Source: CAVVDT01 sp964568825 | GTDB taxonomy: Bacteria > Pseudomonadota > Alphaproteobacteria > Rhizobiales > Aestuariivirgaceae | Assembly: GCA_964568825.1 (NCBI GenBank) | Contig: CAZMSA010000005.1 | Coordinates: 1 to 55,456, forward strand | Length of the DNA: 55,456 nucleotides | Reading direction: 5' to 3' | Shown here: piece after piece, positions 1 through 10,552 of the stretch | Layout of the letters: each line of letters begins with the position of its first letter | Numbering within the stretch: the stretch's first letter is position 1 | Notes under the pieces: model-generated | The model's input: the letters and a program-made list of their open reading frames with translations, nothing else | What the model was told of the DNA's origin: nothing | The model's database searches: none | Translations under genes and position numbers: made by a program

Positions 1-1
1 A

Positions 2-913
<912 letters not shown>

Positions 914-932
914 CGAAAATGCGCCAAGCAAG

Positions 933-955
933 GCCGGACCCCTATCGGGTCCGGC
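933..955 (+). terminator. Stem-loop after acs, terminator-like
   Basis: Perfect 9-bp arms GCCGGACCC / GGGTCCGGC flank a CTATC loop, 20 bp after the acs stop codon. No T-run follows, so it may act as an mRNA 3'-end stabiliser or a weak terminator rather than a classical intrinsic terminator. Confidence 0.55.
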
Positions 956-1106
956 GGGCGCCCGGCGTGTGGTATGCTCACACGTTTGTGAAGGGCGCTA
1001 GGTCAGCTTGAGGGCGATGTCGTAAACCTGCTCTTATCACTTCCGGGGCAAACTGGATGCGGCTCCCGGTGAGTTGAGATCTCGCATCCACAGACCAAGA
1101 ACAGCC

Positions 1107-1700
1107 ATGAACCGCCGTCACCTGCTCATGACCCTTGCCGCATCGGTTAGCCTGGGAAACCCGGCGCTGGCGGAAAACAAGGGCAACCGCTTCGACTTTT
1201 CTGCCGTACTCGGAAATCGTACCTACTACGGCAGCTACCGCGGCAAGCGGATCATCGACTACCGCACCAACGAAGCGCCCGGAACCATCATTGTCGATAC
1301 AGCGAGCTGCAGGCTGTTCTTTGTGTTGAACGCTGCTCGTGTCATCCAATACGGGATCGGCGTCGGCCGCCAGGGTTTTACATGGTCGGGCGTGGCGCAG
1401 GTTGGCAACATGCGGGAATGGCCGGACTGGCATCCGCCCAAGGAGATGATCCAGCGCGAACTGCGCGAATATGGACGCCGCCTACCCGACGTCATGCCGG
1501 GTGGCCCGGACAATCCGCTCGGTGCCCGTGCGCTCTACCTCTACGAGGACAACCGCGACACGCTCTATCGCATCCATGGCACCAACGACCCCTCGACCAT
1601 CGGCAAGGCGGTATCGAGCGGCTGCATTCGCCTGGTCAATGCCGAGATAATCGACCTCTATAATCGAACAAAAATCGGCGCCAAAGTTATTGTGCTGTAG
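1107..1700 (+). CDS. L,D-transpeptidase (YkuD / ErfK family), exported
   Basis: Periplasmic peptidoglycan cross-linking enzyme, or an enzyme anchoring proteins to peptidoglycan. With the ATG at 1107 the product is 197 aa and begins with an arginine-containing hydrophobic signal peptide ending ALAEN. An upstream in-frame TTG at 1074 would add 11 residues before the signal and is less likely. The YkuD domain covers roughly residues 60-197 and carries the catalytic signature: His157 in RIHGTND and Cys173 in SSGCIRL. Alphaproteobacteria typically have many paralogs, so the exact substrate cannot be assigned. It stands alone between acs and the glutamate dehydrogenase gene, both on the same strand. 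Confidence 0.9.
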   Translation: MNRRHLLMTLAASVSLGNPALAENKGNRFDFSAVLGNRTYYGSYRGKRIIDYRTNEAPGTIIVDTASCRLFFVLNAARVIQYGIGVGRQGFTWSGVAQVGNMREWPDWHPPKEMIQRELREYGRRLPDVMPGGPDNPLGARALYLYEDNRDTLYRIHGTNDPSTIGKAVSSGCIRLVNAEIIDLYNRTKIGAKVIVL

Positions 1701-1717
1701 ACCACATTAACCGGTAG

Positions 1718-1747
1718 TTGGCCTCTTGCACCAAATGATCTTATGAT
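1718..1747 (+). promoter_or_regulatory. Candidate sigma70-type promoter for the glutamate dehydrogenase gene
   Basis: TTGGCC (1718-1723), an 18-bp spacer and TATGAT (1742-1747) lie about 100 bp upstream of the ATG at 1854. The -10 match is good and the -35 partial. Called from sequence pattern and position only. Confidence 0.35.
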
Positions 1748-1853
1748 GGGTCGTTTCCGGCCGCATTTTCCCGGCAGCCGGGTGGGGAGGAAGCTGGATT
1801 TTCAACCGGCCTCACAAGCTGGCAAATCCATGTAAATTAAGGATAAAACGTCA

Positions 1854-4800
1854 ATGAACAAGCCGACCCGGCCCGTCGCCCGGCTGGAATCCATTGTGGC
1901 TTTGCTCAAGTCGAAGCCCGGCGCCCGCGATTTGGCGGCCCAGTTGTTTGCTGCCGCCGTTCCCGCCGACATTGCGTCCTACAGCAATCAGGACCTGGCC
2001 GATCTGGCGAAAGCGGCGTTTGAATTCCTGAAGGAGCGGCGGCCCGGACGACCCAGCATCAGGCTCATGCCGGGCATTGGCGATGTCACTATCCTCGAGA
2101 TCATCAACGACGACATGCCGTTTCTGGTCGATTCGACGCTCATGCTGCTGACCGAGAAAGGCTGCGAGATCCGGCTGGTCCTGCATCCTATCCTGTCCCT
2201 GAAGCGCCAGGCCTCAGGGAGGCTCACGGAGTTATCGCCCGAGCGTCGCGACGGCGATGGGTTTGTCCGCGAGAGTTTCATTCATGTCCATCTGGCGGGC
2301 AGCATCGAAGAAGCGCGGCACAAACAACTGATCGAAGAGATCGGCGAGGTGCTGGCCGATGTGCGCATGGCGGTACTTGACTGGCATGCCATGCTCGCCC
2401 GCTTGCGACAGGCCATCGGCAGCTACCAGAGTGCCCCGCCGCCGGTACCGGTTGAGGAACTGACCGAGGCGATATCGTTTCTGCAATGGCTGAGCGAAAA
2501 CCATTTCACCTTGCTGGGTGTGCGTGAATATAGTTTCGTAGGCGGGGCTGAGAATGGCGAACTGAAGCCGCTGGACGACACCGGTCTCGGCATCTTGCGC
2601 AATCCCGATACCCATGTCCTGCGCCGCGGCAAGACCATGGTTTCGATGACGGCTGAAATCCGCGCCTTCCTGCTGCAGCCGGCACCGCTCATCATCACCA
2701 AGGCTGACAGCCGCTCCAAGGTGCATCGCCGAGTGATGATGGACTATGTGGGCATCAAGCAGTTCGACGCCAGCGGCGAGTTGAGCGGCGAATTGCGTCT
2801 TGTTGGCCTGTTCACGTCGAGTGCCTACACCCGTTCGCCGCGCGAGATACCGCTGATCCGTCGCAAAATCGCCAGCGTCGTCGCCAACTCCGGCTTCAGC
2901 CCCAACAGCCATTCCGGCAAGGGACTGCTAAACGTGCTGGAGCATTTTCCCCGCGACGAGTTGTTCCAGATCGAGATCGAGCGCCTGGGCGAGATGGCAC
3001 GCGGCATCCTGCAATTGGAAGAGCGCCCGCGCACGCGCGCCTTTGTGCGCCGAGACCGCTTCGACCGTTTCGTCTCGGCCTATGTCTTCATCCCGCGTGA
3101 CCGCTTCAATACCGATGTGCGCGTCAAGGTGGGCGAGGAATTGGCTCAGGCCTTTAGCGGGCAGGTGACGTCCTTCTCGCCGTTTTTCGACGAAGGCGCG
3201 ATGGTCAGGGTGCATTTCATCATTACGCGGCAACCGGGCAAAGCGGTTGATCCCGACATGGCCGAGCTAGAGGCACGTATTGTCGAGATCGTGCGTAATT
3301 GGGATGACCGGCTGGCGGAAGCTATTGCCGAAGCCATGCCAGCGGAAGCTGCCTTTGCCATAGAACAAAGCTATCGCGGTGCTTTTTCCGTCGCCTATCA
3401 ATCGGCCTTCACGCCAGGCGCGTCTTTGCAGGACATTCATGAGATTGCCACCCTCGGGGCCGAGGATGCGGTTGCCGTGGAATTTTATCGCGTCGCGGCC
3501 GATGCCGCAAACACCTGTCGGCTGAAGCTCTACCATTACGATGACGCCATTCCGCTTTCCGGGCGGCTGCCGATCCTGGAGAACATGGGATTGCTCGCCA
3601 TCGAGGAAAGCACCTTCACGGTTTCTCCCCTCATCGATGGCAAGCGCCGTACTGTCTTCATCCACGAAGTCATGCTGGCAACCGCGGACAGCGCCGAATT
3701 CGACGTGCTGGCCGAGCGGGAAAAGCTCGAACAGTGCTTCTTGGCGGTGTGGACCGGGCAGGCCGAGAACGACCGTTTCAACAGCCTCGTCCTCAAACAA
3801 AGCCTCGATTGGCGCGACGTGGCGCTGCTGAGGTCCATGGCGCGCTATTTGCGCCAGGCCGGCATCGCCTATTCGCCCGACTATGTCGCCACGACACTGG
3901 TGCGTCACGGTGATATTGCCTGCCAACTTGTCGAACTCTTCTATCAGCGCTTCGATACTGCGCACACCACGACCTCGGGCGTGCCACTGGCCAAGGATGC
4001 GCGCAAGCCTGGCGAGCGCAAGCTGTCGCGTGCCATTGTCGCTGCCCTTGCCGAAGTGCCGAGCCTTGATGAGGACCGTATCGTCAGGCGATTGCTCAAT
4101 CTGATCCGGTCCATCACCCGGACGAATTATTTCCAGCCCACCAACGATGGCGCGAAGGCACCCACCATTGCCTTCAAGATCGACAGCGCTGAGATCGACG
4201 ACCTGCCCGAGCCGCGACCATTTGCGGAAATCTTCGTTTATGCTCCTGATGTGGAAGGCGTGCATTTGCGCGGTGGGAGGATTGCCCGCGGCGGATTGCG
4301 CTGGTCAGACCGGCCAGAAGATTTTCGCACCGAGGTGCTCGGTCTGGCCAAGGCCCAGAACGTCAAGAACGCGGTCATCGTGCCGGTTGGCGCCAAGGGC
4401 GGCTTCGTGCCCAAGCGCCTGCCCCAGGGCGGCAGCCGTGATGAGATCTTCGCGGAAGGCACCCGCGTCTACAAGTTGTTCGTGTCAGCGCTGCTTGACC
4501 TTACCGACAACGTGGTGGCCGGCAAGGTGGTCCCACCCAAGGACGTAATCCGCTATGACGGCGACGATCCCTATCTGGTGGTCGCCGCCGACAAGGGAAC
4601 GGCAACCTTTTCCGATACCGCCAATGGCTTGTCGCTGGAGCACGGATTCTGGCTCGATGATGCCTTCGCCTCCGGCGGCTCGGCCGGCTACGACCACAAG
4701 AAGATGGGCATCACCGCGCGCGGCGGCTGGGAAGCGGTCAAGCGTCACTTCCGCGAAATGGACATCGATATACAGTCGAGCCCCTTCACCGTCGTCGGGG

Positions 4801-6671
4801 TTGGCGACATGTCGGGCGACGTGTTCGGCAATGGCATGTTGCTGTCCAGGCAAATCCGTCTATTAGCCGCCTTCGACCATCGCGATATCCTGATTGATCC
4901 TGACCCGGACGCCGCGGCGAGCTTTGCTGAGCGCGAGCGTTTGTTCGCGTTGCCGCGGTCAAGCTGGCAGGACTACGATAAATCCCTCATCTCCGCTGGC
5001 GGCGGGATTTTCTCGCGTCAGCTCAAGTCGATCACTCTCAGCCCGCAAATCAAGAAGCTGACTGGGATCAATTCGACCGCCGCGACCCCCACCGAAGTGA
5101 TTACCGCCTTGTTGAAGGCGAAGGTCGATCTTTTGTGGTTCGGCGGGATCGGCACATATGTGAGAGCATCGAGCGAAACCAACCCGGACGTCGGTGATCG
5201 CGCCAACGATGCCTTGCGCATCACTGCCCGCGAACTTGGCGCCAAGGTCGTCGGGGAGGGCGCCAATCTCGGCCTCACCCAGCGCGCCCGCATCGAGTTC
5301 GCGTTGCACGGCGGGCGCATCAACAATGACGCCGTCGACAATTCCGCCGGGGTGAATTCGTCGGACGTGGAGGTTAACCTCAAGATTGCGCTTGGCGCCG
5401 CCGAAGCGGCCGGGCGCCTCAAGCGGCCGGCGCGCAACAAGCTTCTGGCCGCCATGACGAGCGAAGTCGCCGAAATCGTGCTGCGCAACAACTATCAGCA
5501 GACCTTGTGCCTGACCATGTCGGAGAAGCGCGGCCAGGCCGAGTTCGGTTACAATGCCCGGTTGATGCGGGCGCTGGAAGCTGACAGCGTGCTGCATCGC
5601 CGCCTTGAGGCGCTGCCCGACGACACCGTCCTTTCCGAACGTGAAGCCCGCGGCAAGGGATTGGTGCGACCGGAACTGGCTGTGTTGATGGCCTATGCCA
5701 AGATCGATCTCTTCGATCATCTGATGCAAAGTGGCGTGACCGACGATCCCTATCTGGAATCGGAGTTGATCCGCTATTTCCCGCCGCAGATGCAAAAGAA
5801 ATATGCCGCCGATATTTCGGCCCACAAGCTGCGTCATGAGATCATTGCCACGCGGCTATCCAATTCGATGATCAACCGCGGCGGCCCCAGCTTCGTCTCG
5901 CGTCTGACCGAAGAGAGCGGCCGCGATACCGCGGCGATCACTCGCGCCTTCGTCCTTGCCCGCGACGCCTTCGATTTCGTCGCCCTCAACGATATTGTCG
6001 ATGCACAGGATACGGTTATTTCCGGGAAGTTGCAGACCGAGCTCTACCTTGATCTGCAAACGCTGCTGCGGCGCGCTACCGCGTGGTTCCTGCGTAACGA
6101 GCCGGCGACCGATAATCTGACCAAGCAGATCGCTCGCTATCGCAACGGCATCGCCGAATTGCGCGAAAACCTGGACAAGGCTCTGCCGCCGGTCGCCGCT
6201 GAGCGCATCGCCGAGCGCATTCGCGTTCTGACCGAAGCCGGCGTTGCGAAGTCTGGCGCTGAAAGGCTGGCGCAGTTGAGCCATGTGCAACGTGGCCCTG
6301 ACATCATTTACGTCGCTACCCGCACCAGCCGGCCCATCGCCGCGGTGGCGCGGGCGTTCTATGAATCGACGAGCGATCTGGGTGTCGACCGGTTGGTCGT
6401 GCAGGCCAGCGCCATCGAGGGGGCGGATTTCTTTGAAAGGCTCGCTGTCAGCCGTGTCATCGATTCGGTATTCCAGACCCATCGCGCCATCGTCTCGGCG
6501 GTGTTTGTGGGCAGTGCCAAGGACAGGGTCAGCTGGCAAAGTTGGGCAGATCAGCGAGCGGCCGCGGTGGCGCGAATCCGAACTGGCATCGATGAATTTG
6601 CTGCCGATCGCTCGTCCGGCCTCGCCCGGCTGACAATCGCTGCCGGCCAACTTGCCGAACTGGCGGTTTAG
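1854..6671 (+). CDS. gdhZ: NAD-specific glutamate dehydrogenase, large (about 180 kDa) class
   Basis: Oxidatively deaminates glutamate to 2-oxoglutarate and ammonia with NAD+. The product is 1605 aa, the size of the large bacterial GDH class, with a long N-terminal regulatory region (ACT-like, roughly residues 1-700), a catalytic core around 720-1230 and a C-terminal extension. The core shows the catalytic-lysine motif GAKGGFVPKR (Lys848) and the conserved GVGDMSGDVFGNGMLLS around residue 984, followed by the NAD-binding segment with DLLWFGGIGTY. The start is an ATG preceded by AAGGAT at 1839-1844. Enzymes of this class in Caulobacter and Pseudomonas serve glutamate and arginine/histidine catabolism. 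It is monocistronic here and converges with a YbjQ gene 10 bp downstream. Confidence 0.95.
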   Translation: MNKPTRPVARLESIVALLKSKPGARDLAAQLFAAAVPADIASYSNQDLADLAKAAFEFLKERRPGRPSIRLMPGIGDVTILEIINDDMPFLVDSTLMLLTEKGCEIRLVLHPILSLKRQASGRLTELSPERRDGDGFVRESFIHVHLAGSIEEARHKQLIEEIGEVLADVRMAVLDWHAMLARLRQAIGSYQSAPPPVPVEELTEAISFLQWLSENHFTLLGVREYSFVGGAENGELKPLDDTGLGILRNPDTHVLRRGKTMVSMTAEIRAFLLQPAPLIITKADSRSKVHRRVMMDYVGIKQFDASGELSGELRLVGLFTSSAYTRSPREIPLIRRKIASVVANSGFSPNSHSGKGLLNVLEHFPRDELFQIEIERLGEMARGILQLEERPRTRAFVRRDRFDRFVSAYVFIPRDRFNTDVRVKVGEELAQAFSGQVTSFSPFFDEGAMVRVHFIITRQPGKAVDPDMAELEARIVEIVRNWDDRLAEAIAEAMPAEAAFAIEQSYRGAFSVAYQSAFTPGASLQDIHEIATLGAEDAVAVEFYRVAADAANTCRLKLYHYDDAIPLSGRLPILENMGLLAIEESTFTVSPLIDGKRRTVFIHEVMLATADSAEFDVLAEREKLEQCFLAVWTGQAENDRFNSLVLKQSLDWRDVALLRSMARYLRQAGIAYSPDYVATTLVRHGDIACQLVELFYQRFDTAHTTTSGVPLAKDARKPGERKLSRAIVAALAEVPSLDEDRIVRRLLNLIRSITRTNYFQPTNDGAKAPTIAFKIDSAEIDDLPEPRPFAEIFVYAPDVEGVHLRGGRIARGGLRWSDRPEDFRTEVLGLAKAQNVKNAVIVPVGAKGGFVPKRLPQGGSRDEIFAEGTRVYKLFVSALLDLTDNVVAGKVVPPKDVIRYDGDDPYLVVAADKGTATFSDTANGLSLEHGFWLDDAFASGGSAGYDHKKMGITARGGWEAVKRHFREMDIDIQSSPFTVVGVGDMSGDVFGNGMLLSRQIRLLAAFDHRDILIDPDPDAAASFAERERLFALPRSSWQDYDKSLISAGGGIFSRQLKSITLSPQIKKLTGINSTAATPTEVITALLKAKVDLLWFGGIGTYVRASSETNPDVGDRANDALRITARELGAKVVGEGANLGLTQRARIEFALHGGRINNDAVDNSAGVNSSDVEVNLKIALGAAEAAGRLKRPARNKLLAAMTSEVAEIVLRNNYQQTLCLTMSEKRGQAEFGYNARLMRALEADSVLHRRLEALPDDTVLSEREARGKGLVRPELAVLMAYAKIDLFDHLMQSGVTDDPYLESELIRYFPPQMQKKYAADISAHKLRHEIIATRLSNSMINRGGPSFVSRLTEESGRDTAAITRAFVLARDAFDFVALNDIVDAQDTVISGKLQTELYLDLQTLLRRATAWFLRNEPATDNLTKQIARYRNGIAELRENLDKALPPVAAERIAERIRVLTEAGVAKSGAERLAQLSHVQRGPDIIYVATRTSRPIAAVARAFYESTSDLGVDRLVVQASAIEGADFFERLAVSRVIDSVFQTHRAIVSAVFVGSAKDRVSWQSWADQRAAAVARIRTGIDEFAADRSSGLARLTIAAGQLAELAV

Positions 6672-6681
6672 GCGCGAACCA

Positions 6682-7002
6682 CTATTCGATGACGACGGCG
6701 GTTCCGGCGGCCGTCACCATGAGCATAGAGCCGTTGTGGCCAACTGTCTCATAGTCGATGTCGACGCCGATCACCGCGTTGGCGCCAAGGCGGGAAGCCT
6801 TGTCGGTCATTTCCGCTATTGCCGTCTCACGGGCATCGCCGAGTACCTTTTCGTAGGCACCCGCCCTGCCACCGACGATATCGCGGATGGAAGCGAACAG
6901 ATCGCGAAACAGGTTGGCGCCCAGAATGGCTTCACCGGCGACGATTCCCTTGTACGTAGTGACGCGATGACCTTCGATGACATTGGTCGTGGTGACGATC
7001 AT
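6682..7002 (-). CDS. YbjQ / UPF0145 family protein
   Basis: A 106-residue protein of the YbjQ family, sometimes called heavy-metal-binding domain, which forms small homo-oligomeric rings. The signature is the start MIVTTTN, the EAILGANLFRDLFASIRD segment and a C-terminal half with ANAVIGVDIDYET. No enzymatic role is established for the family. A textbook AAGGAGG ribosome-binding site lies 8 bp before the ATG. It lies just upstream of purH on the same strand (35 bp) and may be expressed separately, since purH converges on it in the order purH-then-ybjQ in transcription. Confidence 0.9.
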   Translation of the reverse strand: MIVTTTNVIEGHRVTTYKGIVAGEAILGANLFRDLFASIRDIVGGRAGAYEKVLGDARETAIAEMTDKASRLGANAVIGVDIDYETVGHNGSMLMVTAAGTAVVIE

Positions 7003-7037
7003 GACGGCAACCTCCTTACGAAAGGATCGGTACGATA

Positions 7038-8627
7038 TTAATGGCGAAAATGCCGCATGCCAGTGAAAACCATGGCGATGCCGGCCTCGTCGGCGGCACG
7101 GATCACGTCGTCGTCGCGTAGCGACCCGCCGGGCTGGATTACTGCCGTGGCGCCGGCTTCGACGGCCTTCAACAGCCCGTCGGCGAAGGGGAAAAAGGCA
7201 TCGGACGCCACGACGGACCCCTGCGTCATGGGCGCGGGTGAGCCGGCTGCAGCGGCTGCATCGACAGATTTCTGCGCCGCGATGCGGCTGGAATCGACCC
7301 GCGACATCTGACCCGCGCCGATCCCGACGGTGGCGCCGTCACGGGCATAGACGATGGCGTTTGATTTCACGTGCTTGGCGACACGGAAGGCGAATCTCAG
7401 ATCGGCGAACTCGGCCTGGCTCGGCGCGCGCTTGGTTGCCACCTTCAGGTCCAGATCATCGACGGCACCGGCATCGCGCGACTGCACCAGAAGTCCACCG
7501 CTCACCGACTTCACCTGCACCCCTGGCCGACGCGCATCGGGCAGGCCGTCGGTCAGCAGCAGCCGCAGATTCTTTTTGGTGGCGATGATGGCCTTGGCCT
7601 CTTCGTCGGCACCGGGGGCGATGATGACCTCGGTGAAGATCTTGGCGATCTCGCGTGCCGATGAGGCATCGAGCGGCCGGTTGAGGGCGACGATGCCGCC
7701 GAAGGCGCTGACCGGATCGCAGGCAAGCGCCCGTCCATAAGCCTCAGTCAGGTTCGCCCCGATCGCCACGCCGCACGGATTGGCATGCTTGACGATCACG
7801 CAGGCCGGCGAGGCGGTTGGATCGAACTCGGCAACGCATTCAAACGCCGCATCGGTATCGTTGATGTTGTTGTAGGAGAGCTCCTTGCCCTGTACCTGAC
7901 GCGCCGTGGCAACGCCTTCGATACCGCTACCGCTGGTATAAAACGCTGCCCACTGGTGCGGGTTTTCGCCGTAGCGCAGGGTCTGGGCGAGGCGTCCGCC
8001 GAAGGCACGGTAGCGTGGGGTCGTCTGGTCGGTTTGGGCCAGCAGCCACGTGCTGACCTCGGCGTCGTAGGCGGCGGTGCGGGCAAAAGCCTTTGCGGCA
8101 AGTCGCCGGCGGGTTTCAGGCGTGGTCGCACCACCACCCGATTGCATTTCGGCCAGCACCGGCCCGTAGTCCTCGGGATCGACGATCACCGTCACTGCGG
8201 CATGGTTCTTGGCGGCGGCCCGGGTCATGGCGGGGCCCCCGATATCGATGTTCTCGACAAGCATGTCGTAATTGCCACCTGCCGCCAGTGTAGCCTCGAA
8301 GGGGTAAAGGTTGACCACCAGCAGGTCGATATTGACGATGTCGTGCTGGCGTTGCGCCAGTTCGTGGCTGGGGTCACCACGAACCGCCAGCAGGCCGCCG
8401 TGCACCTTGGGATGCAGTGTCTTGACGCGGCCGTCCATGATTTCGGGAAAGCCGGTAAGATCAGACACATCGCGCACGGCGATGCCGGCAGCAGCGATTG
8501 CCCTTGCCGTGCCGCCGGTCGAGATGATCTCGACGCCGAGGGCGGCCAGATGACGGGCAAGGTCTTCAAGCCGCTGTTTGTCGGAAACCGATATCAGAGC
8601 GCGCCGAATTGGTGGAGACATGGACAT
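7038..8627 (-). CDS. purH: Bifunctional AICAR transformylase / IMP cyclohydrolase PurH
   Basis: Catalyses the last two steps of de novo IMP synthesis in the cytoplasm: formylation of AICAR and ring closure of FAICAR. The 529-aa length is standard. The N-terminal MGS-like cyclohydrolase domain (about 1-150) shows ALISVSDK, STGGTARA and the KTLHPKVHGGLLA block. The transformylase domain shows TLRYGENPHQ, VIVKHANPCGVAIG and the C-terminal FTGMRHFRH. There are two possible ATGs, 8627 and 8621; AAGG stands about 9 nt upstream of the first. It follows a heparinase-like gene by 95 bp on the same strand. The order rsmB / heparinase-like / purH recurs in Hyphomicrobiales, and this supports the lineage call. 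Confidence 0.97.
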   Translation of the reverse strand: MSMSPPIRRALISVSDKQRLEDLARHLAALGVEIISTGGTARAIAAAGIAVRDVSDLTGFPEIMDGRVKTLHPKVHGGLLAVRGDPSHELAQRQHDIVNIDLLVVNLYPFEATLAAGGNYDMLVENIDIGGPAMTRAAAKNHAAVTVIVDPEDYGPVLAEMQSGGGATTPETRRRLAAKAFARTAAYDAEVSTWLLAQTDQTTPRYRAFGGRLAQTLRYGENPHQWAAFYTSGSGIEGVATARQVQGKELSYNNINDTDAAFECVAEFDPTASPACVIVKHANPCGVAIGANLTEAYGRALACDPVSAFGGIVALNRPLDASSAREIAKIFTEVIIAPGADEEAKAIIATKKNLRLLLTDGLPDARRPGVQVKSVSGGLLVQSRDAGAVDDLDLKVATKRAPSQAEFADLRFAFRVAKHVKSNAIVYARDGATVGIGAGQMSRVDSSRIAAQKSVDAAAAAGSPAPMTQGSVVASDAFFPFADGLLKAVEAGATAVIQPGGSLRDDDVIRAADEAGIAMVFTGMRHFRH

Positions 8628-8722
8628 GCGAGGCCTTGGAGCAGAAGTGCGGAATGGGCTCGCATAGCATGGGTTGGCCGGAGGCGGAACCGGCCAATCG
8701 TCTCAGTTCTTGCGGTATTGGA

Positions 8723-10492
8723 TCACAACGGCAATTCGGGCTCGCTTGCCGGGCTTGGGCGGTTGGCGCCGGTGCGCTCCATGCGCTTAAACGCCCACAG
8801 GACCCGGTCCGGCCGCCCGACGGTGCCCTTGAGCACGATTTGCTGACCACGTCTTGGCTTTGCATGGCCGGGGAGGTAGACGCTGTCCTCCAGCACCATG
8901 ACACCGCCACGCGCGGAAAAGCGCCAGCCCTGACGGTTGGGGAGCACCAGCATGACGCTCGATCTGTCCCGGGACAGACTGGCATTGAGCGAGGGATGCA
9001 GGTGGAAGCGGATGGCGAAGTCGACATTGGCCAGGTGGTCGAGGCTGTCCAGGTCGGCAAGGAATCGGTCCTCGCCCCGCAGATCGCGACCGTTGGCGGC
9101 GAGAAACAGGCGGCGTTCATGGGTCACGCCGAAGGCCTGCTCATAGCCATCATGGCGGGCGACCATCACCGAGCCCTCGGGGTTGGCGGCGATGTTTGCC
9201 TCGATGCCTCGGGGGCCGAGCACGACGGGTCCACCGAACATGCGACAGGCTAGGCGGCCGGCCAGGATACGGCCGGCAGGGGCACCGCCGAGGCAGACGG
9301 TCGAATGGGCAGCGGTATGGCGGGCGGCCATGTCCCAGTCGGAATCGGCCTCAGCAAGGGCGCCGCAGTTGACCACAATGCGGTGAGCGCCGTCGGAGAA
9401 CTCAAAGGAAAGCGCCCCGAGGCCAGCTTGCGCATTGGTGCCGGGTGAGGGTGAGCGGCCGGCATCGGCGATCACCACGGCTTGGCCCGCCTGCAGTCGG
9501 CAATAGCCCGAATGCACCGCATGGGTCAGCGGCTTGCCTTGAACGTTGTCGGTTTCCAGAACGGCGCGCGCCCAGCCGGCCATGCCGTCCCTGAGGCCGT
9601 TGAAGGCGGCAAGCCCGCCATCGCCATGGGAGAAGAAACGCAAGGCCGGCAGCATGCGCTCGATGGCGGCGTTGAAGCGGGCGGGAATCTCCAACCGGGC
9701 CGCCTCGAGTGCCATGCGCAACGGAACCAGTTCGACCATCAGTGCCACGATGTCGGCGGGATTGCGCGAACGGTGTCCGCCGTCTGACAGGACTTGCAGT
9801 TCGAGCTCAGCTTCCAGCGCCTGAAAGGCCACCGGCATCAGCGCTTCCGTGCCCTGAAGTCCGATGCTGGCGCGGGCAAGGGCAATGGCCGCAAGCAGGC
9901 GTTGGCATGGATCGGTCTCGGCCCGCAAGCCATGCAGCAAACGGCGTGTCTGGTGGGTGAGGCTCTTGAACAGCAGCGTCTCGAAGCTTTGGGAGGCACC
10001 GCGCATGTAGAACGGGGCATGACCGAGCCAGGCGATCAGGCGACGGGCGGTCACGTCGTTGCGCCGGGCTTGCGAGGGATGGCGGCCGGCGAGGGCGACC
10101 CAGTCCGCGATGAGGGCACGTGCGTTGACCCGGTTGAGCTCCCGACCCGATGCCGACAGATGCCTTAACCAGTCGAAGCCATGCAATTGCATGAGCCAGT
10201 CAACCGGTGCTGCGGTTTCGATGAAAGCGGCCCCACCTACGCCACGGGCGGTGTGGCCGGCGAAACTGAAAGTGCCACGATAGATGTCGCTGGCGCGTTC
10301 CGGCCGGCCGCGAATGAGCGGCGGCATCGGCCGGCCGATGCCGGTCGCCCTGATGGTGCTGAAAGCAGGCGCCATGCCGGCCAGCTTGCGGCGGACCACG
10401 TCGGCCATGCCGCCCATGACAAGGCGTGCAAGCTCAGCCCGGTTGCCGGGCACGGCTGGGTCGTGGACAGTAATCAGGGCGCTCAATGCCAT
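8723..10492 (-). CDS. Heparinase II/III-like family protein
   Basis: 589 aa. The family couples an N-terminal alpha-helical toroid (here roughly residues 70-320, with IADWVALAGRHP and the stretch MRGASQSFETLLFKSLTHQTRRLL) to a C-terminal beta-sandwich heparinase II/III domain (about 330-560, with HAVHSGYCRLQAGQAVVIADAG and AAHSTVCLGG). Members are polysaccharide lyases, but the alphaproteobacterial copies fixed beside rsmB and purH have no proven substrate. No convincing signal peptide is visible at the chosen ATG, which argues against secretion unless the start is misplaced. A role in cell-envelope glycan turnover is inference. Confidence 0.85.
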   Translation of the reverse strand: MALSALITVHDPAVPGNRAELARLVMGGMADVVRRKLAGMAPAFSTIRATGIGRPMPPLIRGRPERASDIYRGTFSFAGHTARGVGGAAFIETAAPVDWLMQLHGFDWLRHLSASGRELNRVNARALIADWVALAGRHPSQARRNDVTARRLIAWLGHAPFYMRGASQSFETLLFKSLTHQTRRLLHGLRAETDPCQRLLAAIALARASIGLQGTEALMPVAFQALEAELELQVLSDGGHRSRNPADIVALMVELVPLRMALEAARLEIPARFNAAIERMLPALRFFSHGDGGLAAFNGLRDGMAGWARAVLETDNVQGKPLTHAVHSGYCRLQAGQAVVIADAGRSPSPGTNAQAGLGALSFEFSDGAHRIVVNCGALAEADSDWDMAARHTAAHSTVCLGGAPAGRILAGRLACRMFGGPVVLGPRGIEANIAANPEGSVMVARHDGYEQAFGVTHERRLFLAANGRDLRGEDRFLADLDSLDHLANVDFAIRFHLHPSLNASLSRDRSSVMLVLPNRQGWRFSARGGVMVLEDSVYLPGHAKPRRGQQIVLKGTVGRPDRVLWAFKRMERTGANRPSPASEPELPL

Positions 10493-10509
10493 GGTCGGTT
10501 TAGGAGTTT

Positions 10510-10525
10510 GGTGCCCCTTGGCACC
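10510..10525 (-). repeat. Short stem-loop between rsmB and the heparinase-like gene
   Basis: Perfect 6-bp arms GGTGCC / GGCACC around CCTT in the 60-bp gap between the rsmB stop and the next start. No T-run follows on the minus strand. It may influence processing or readthrough, or be chance. Confidence 0.3.
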
Positions 10526-10552
10526 GGGCAGGCATTGTAAGCTCGAAGCCCC

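Noticed and set aside
3267..4265. 332-codon minus-strand frame inside the glutamate dehydrogenase gene
   Set aside because: Fully antisense to conserved coding sequence; GC-rich shadow frame.
7785..8846. Long plus-strand open frame across purH
   Set aside because: Antisense to conserved purH, with no recognisable domain or ribosome-binding site.
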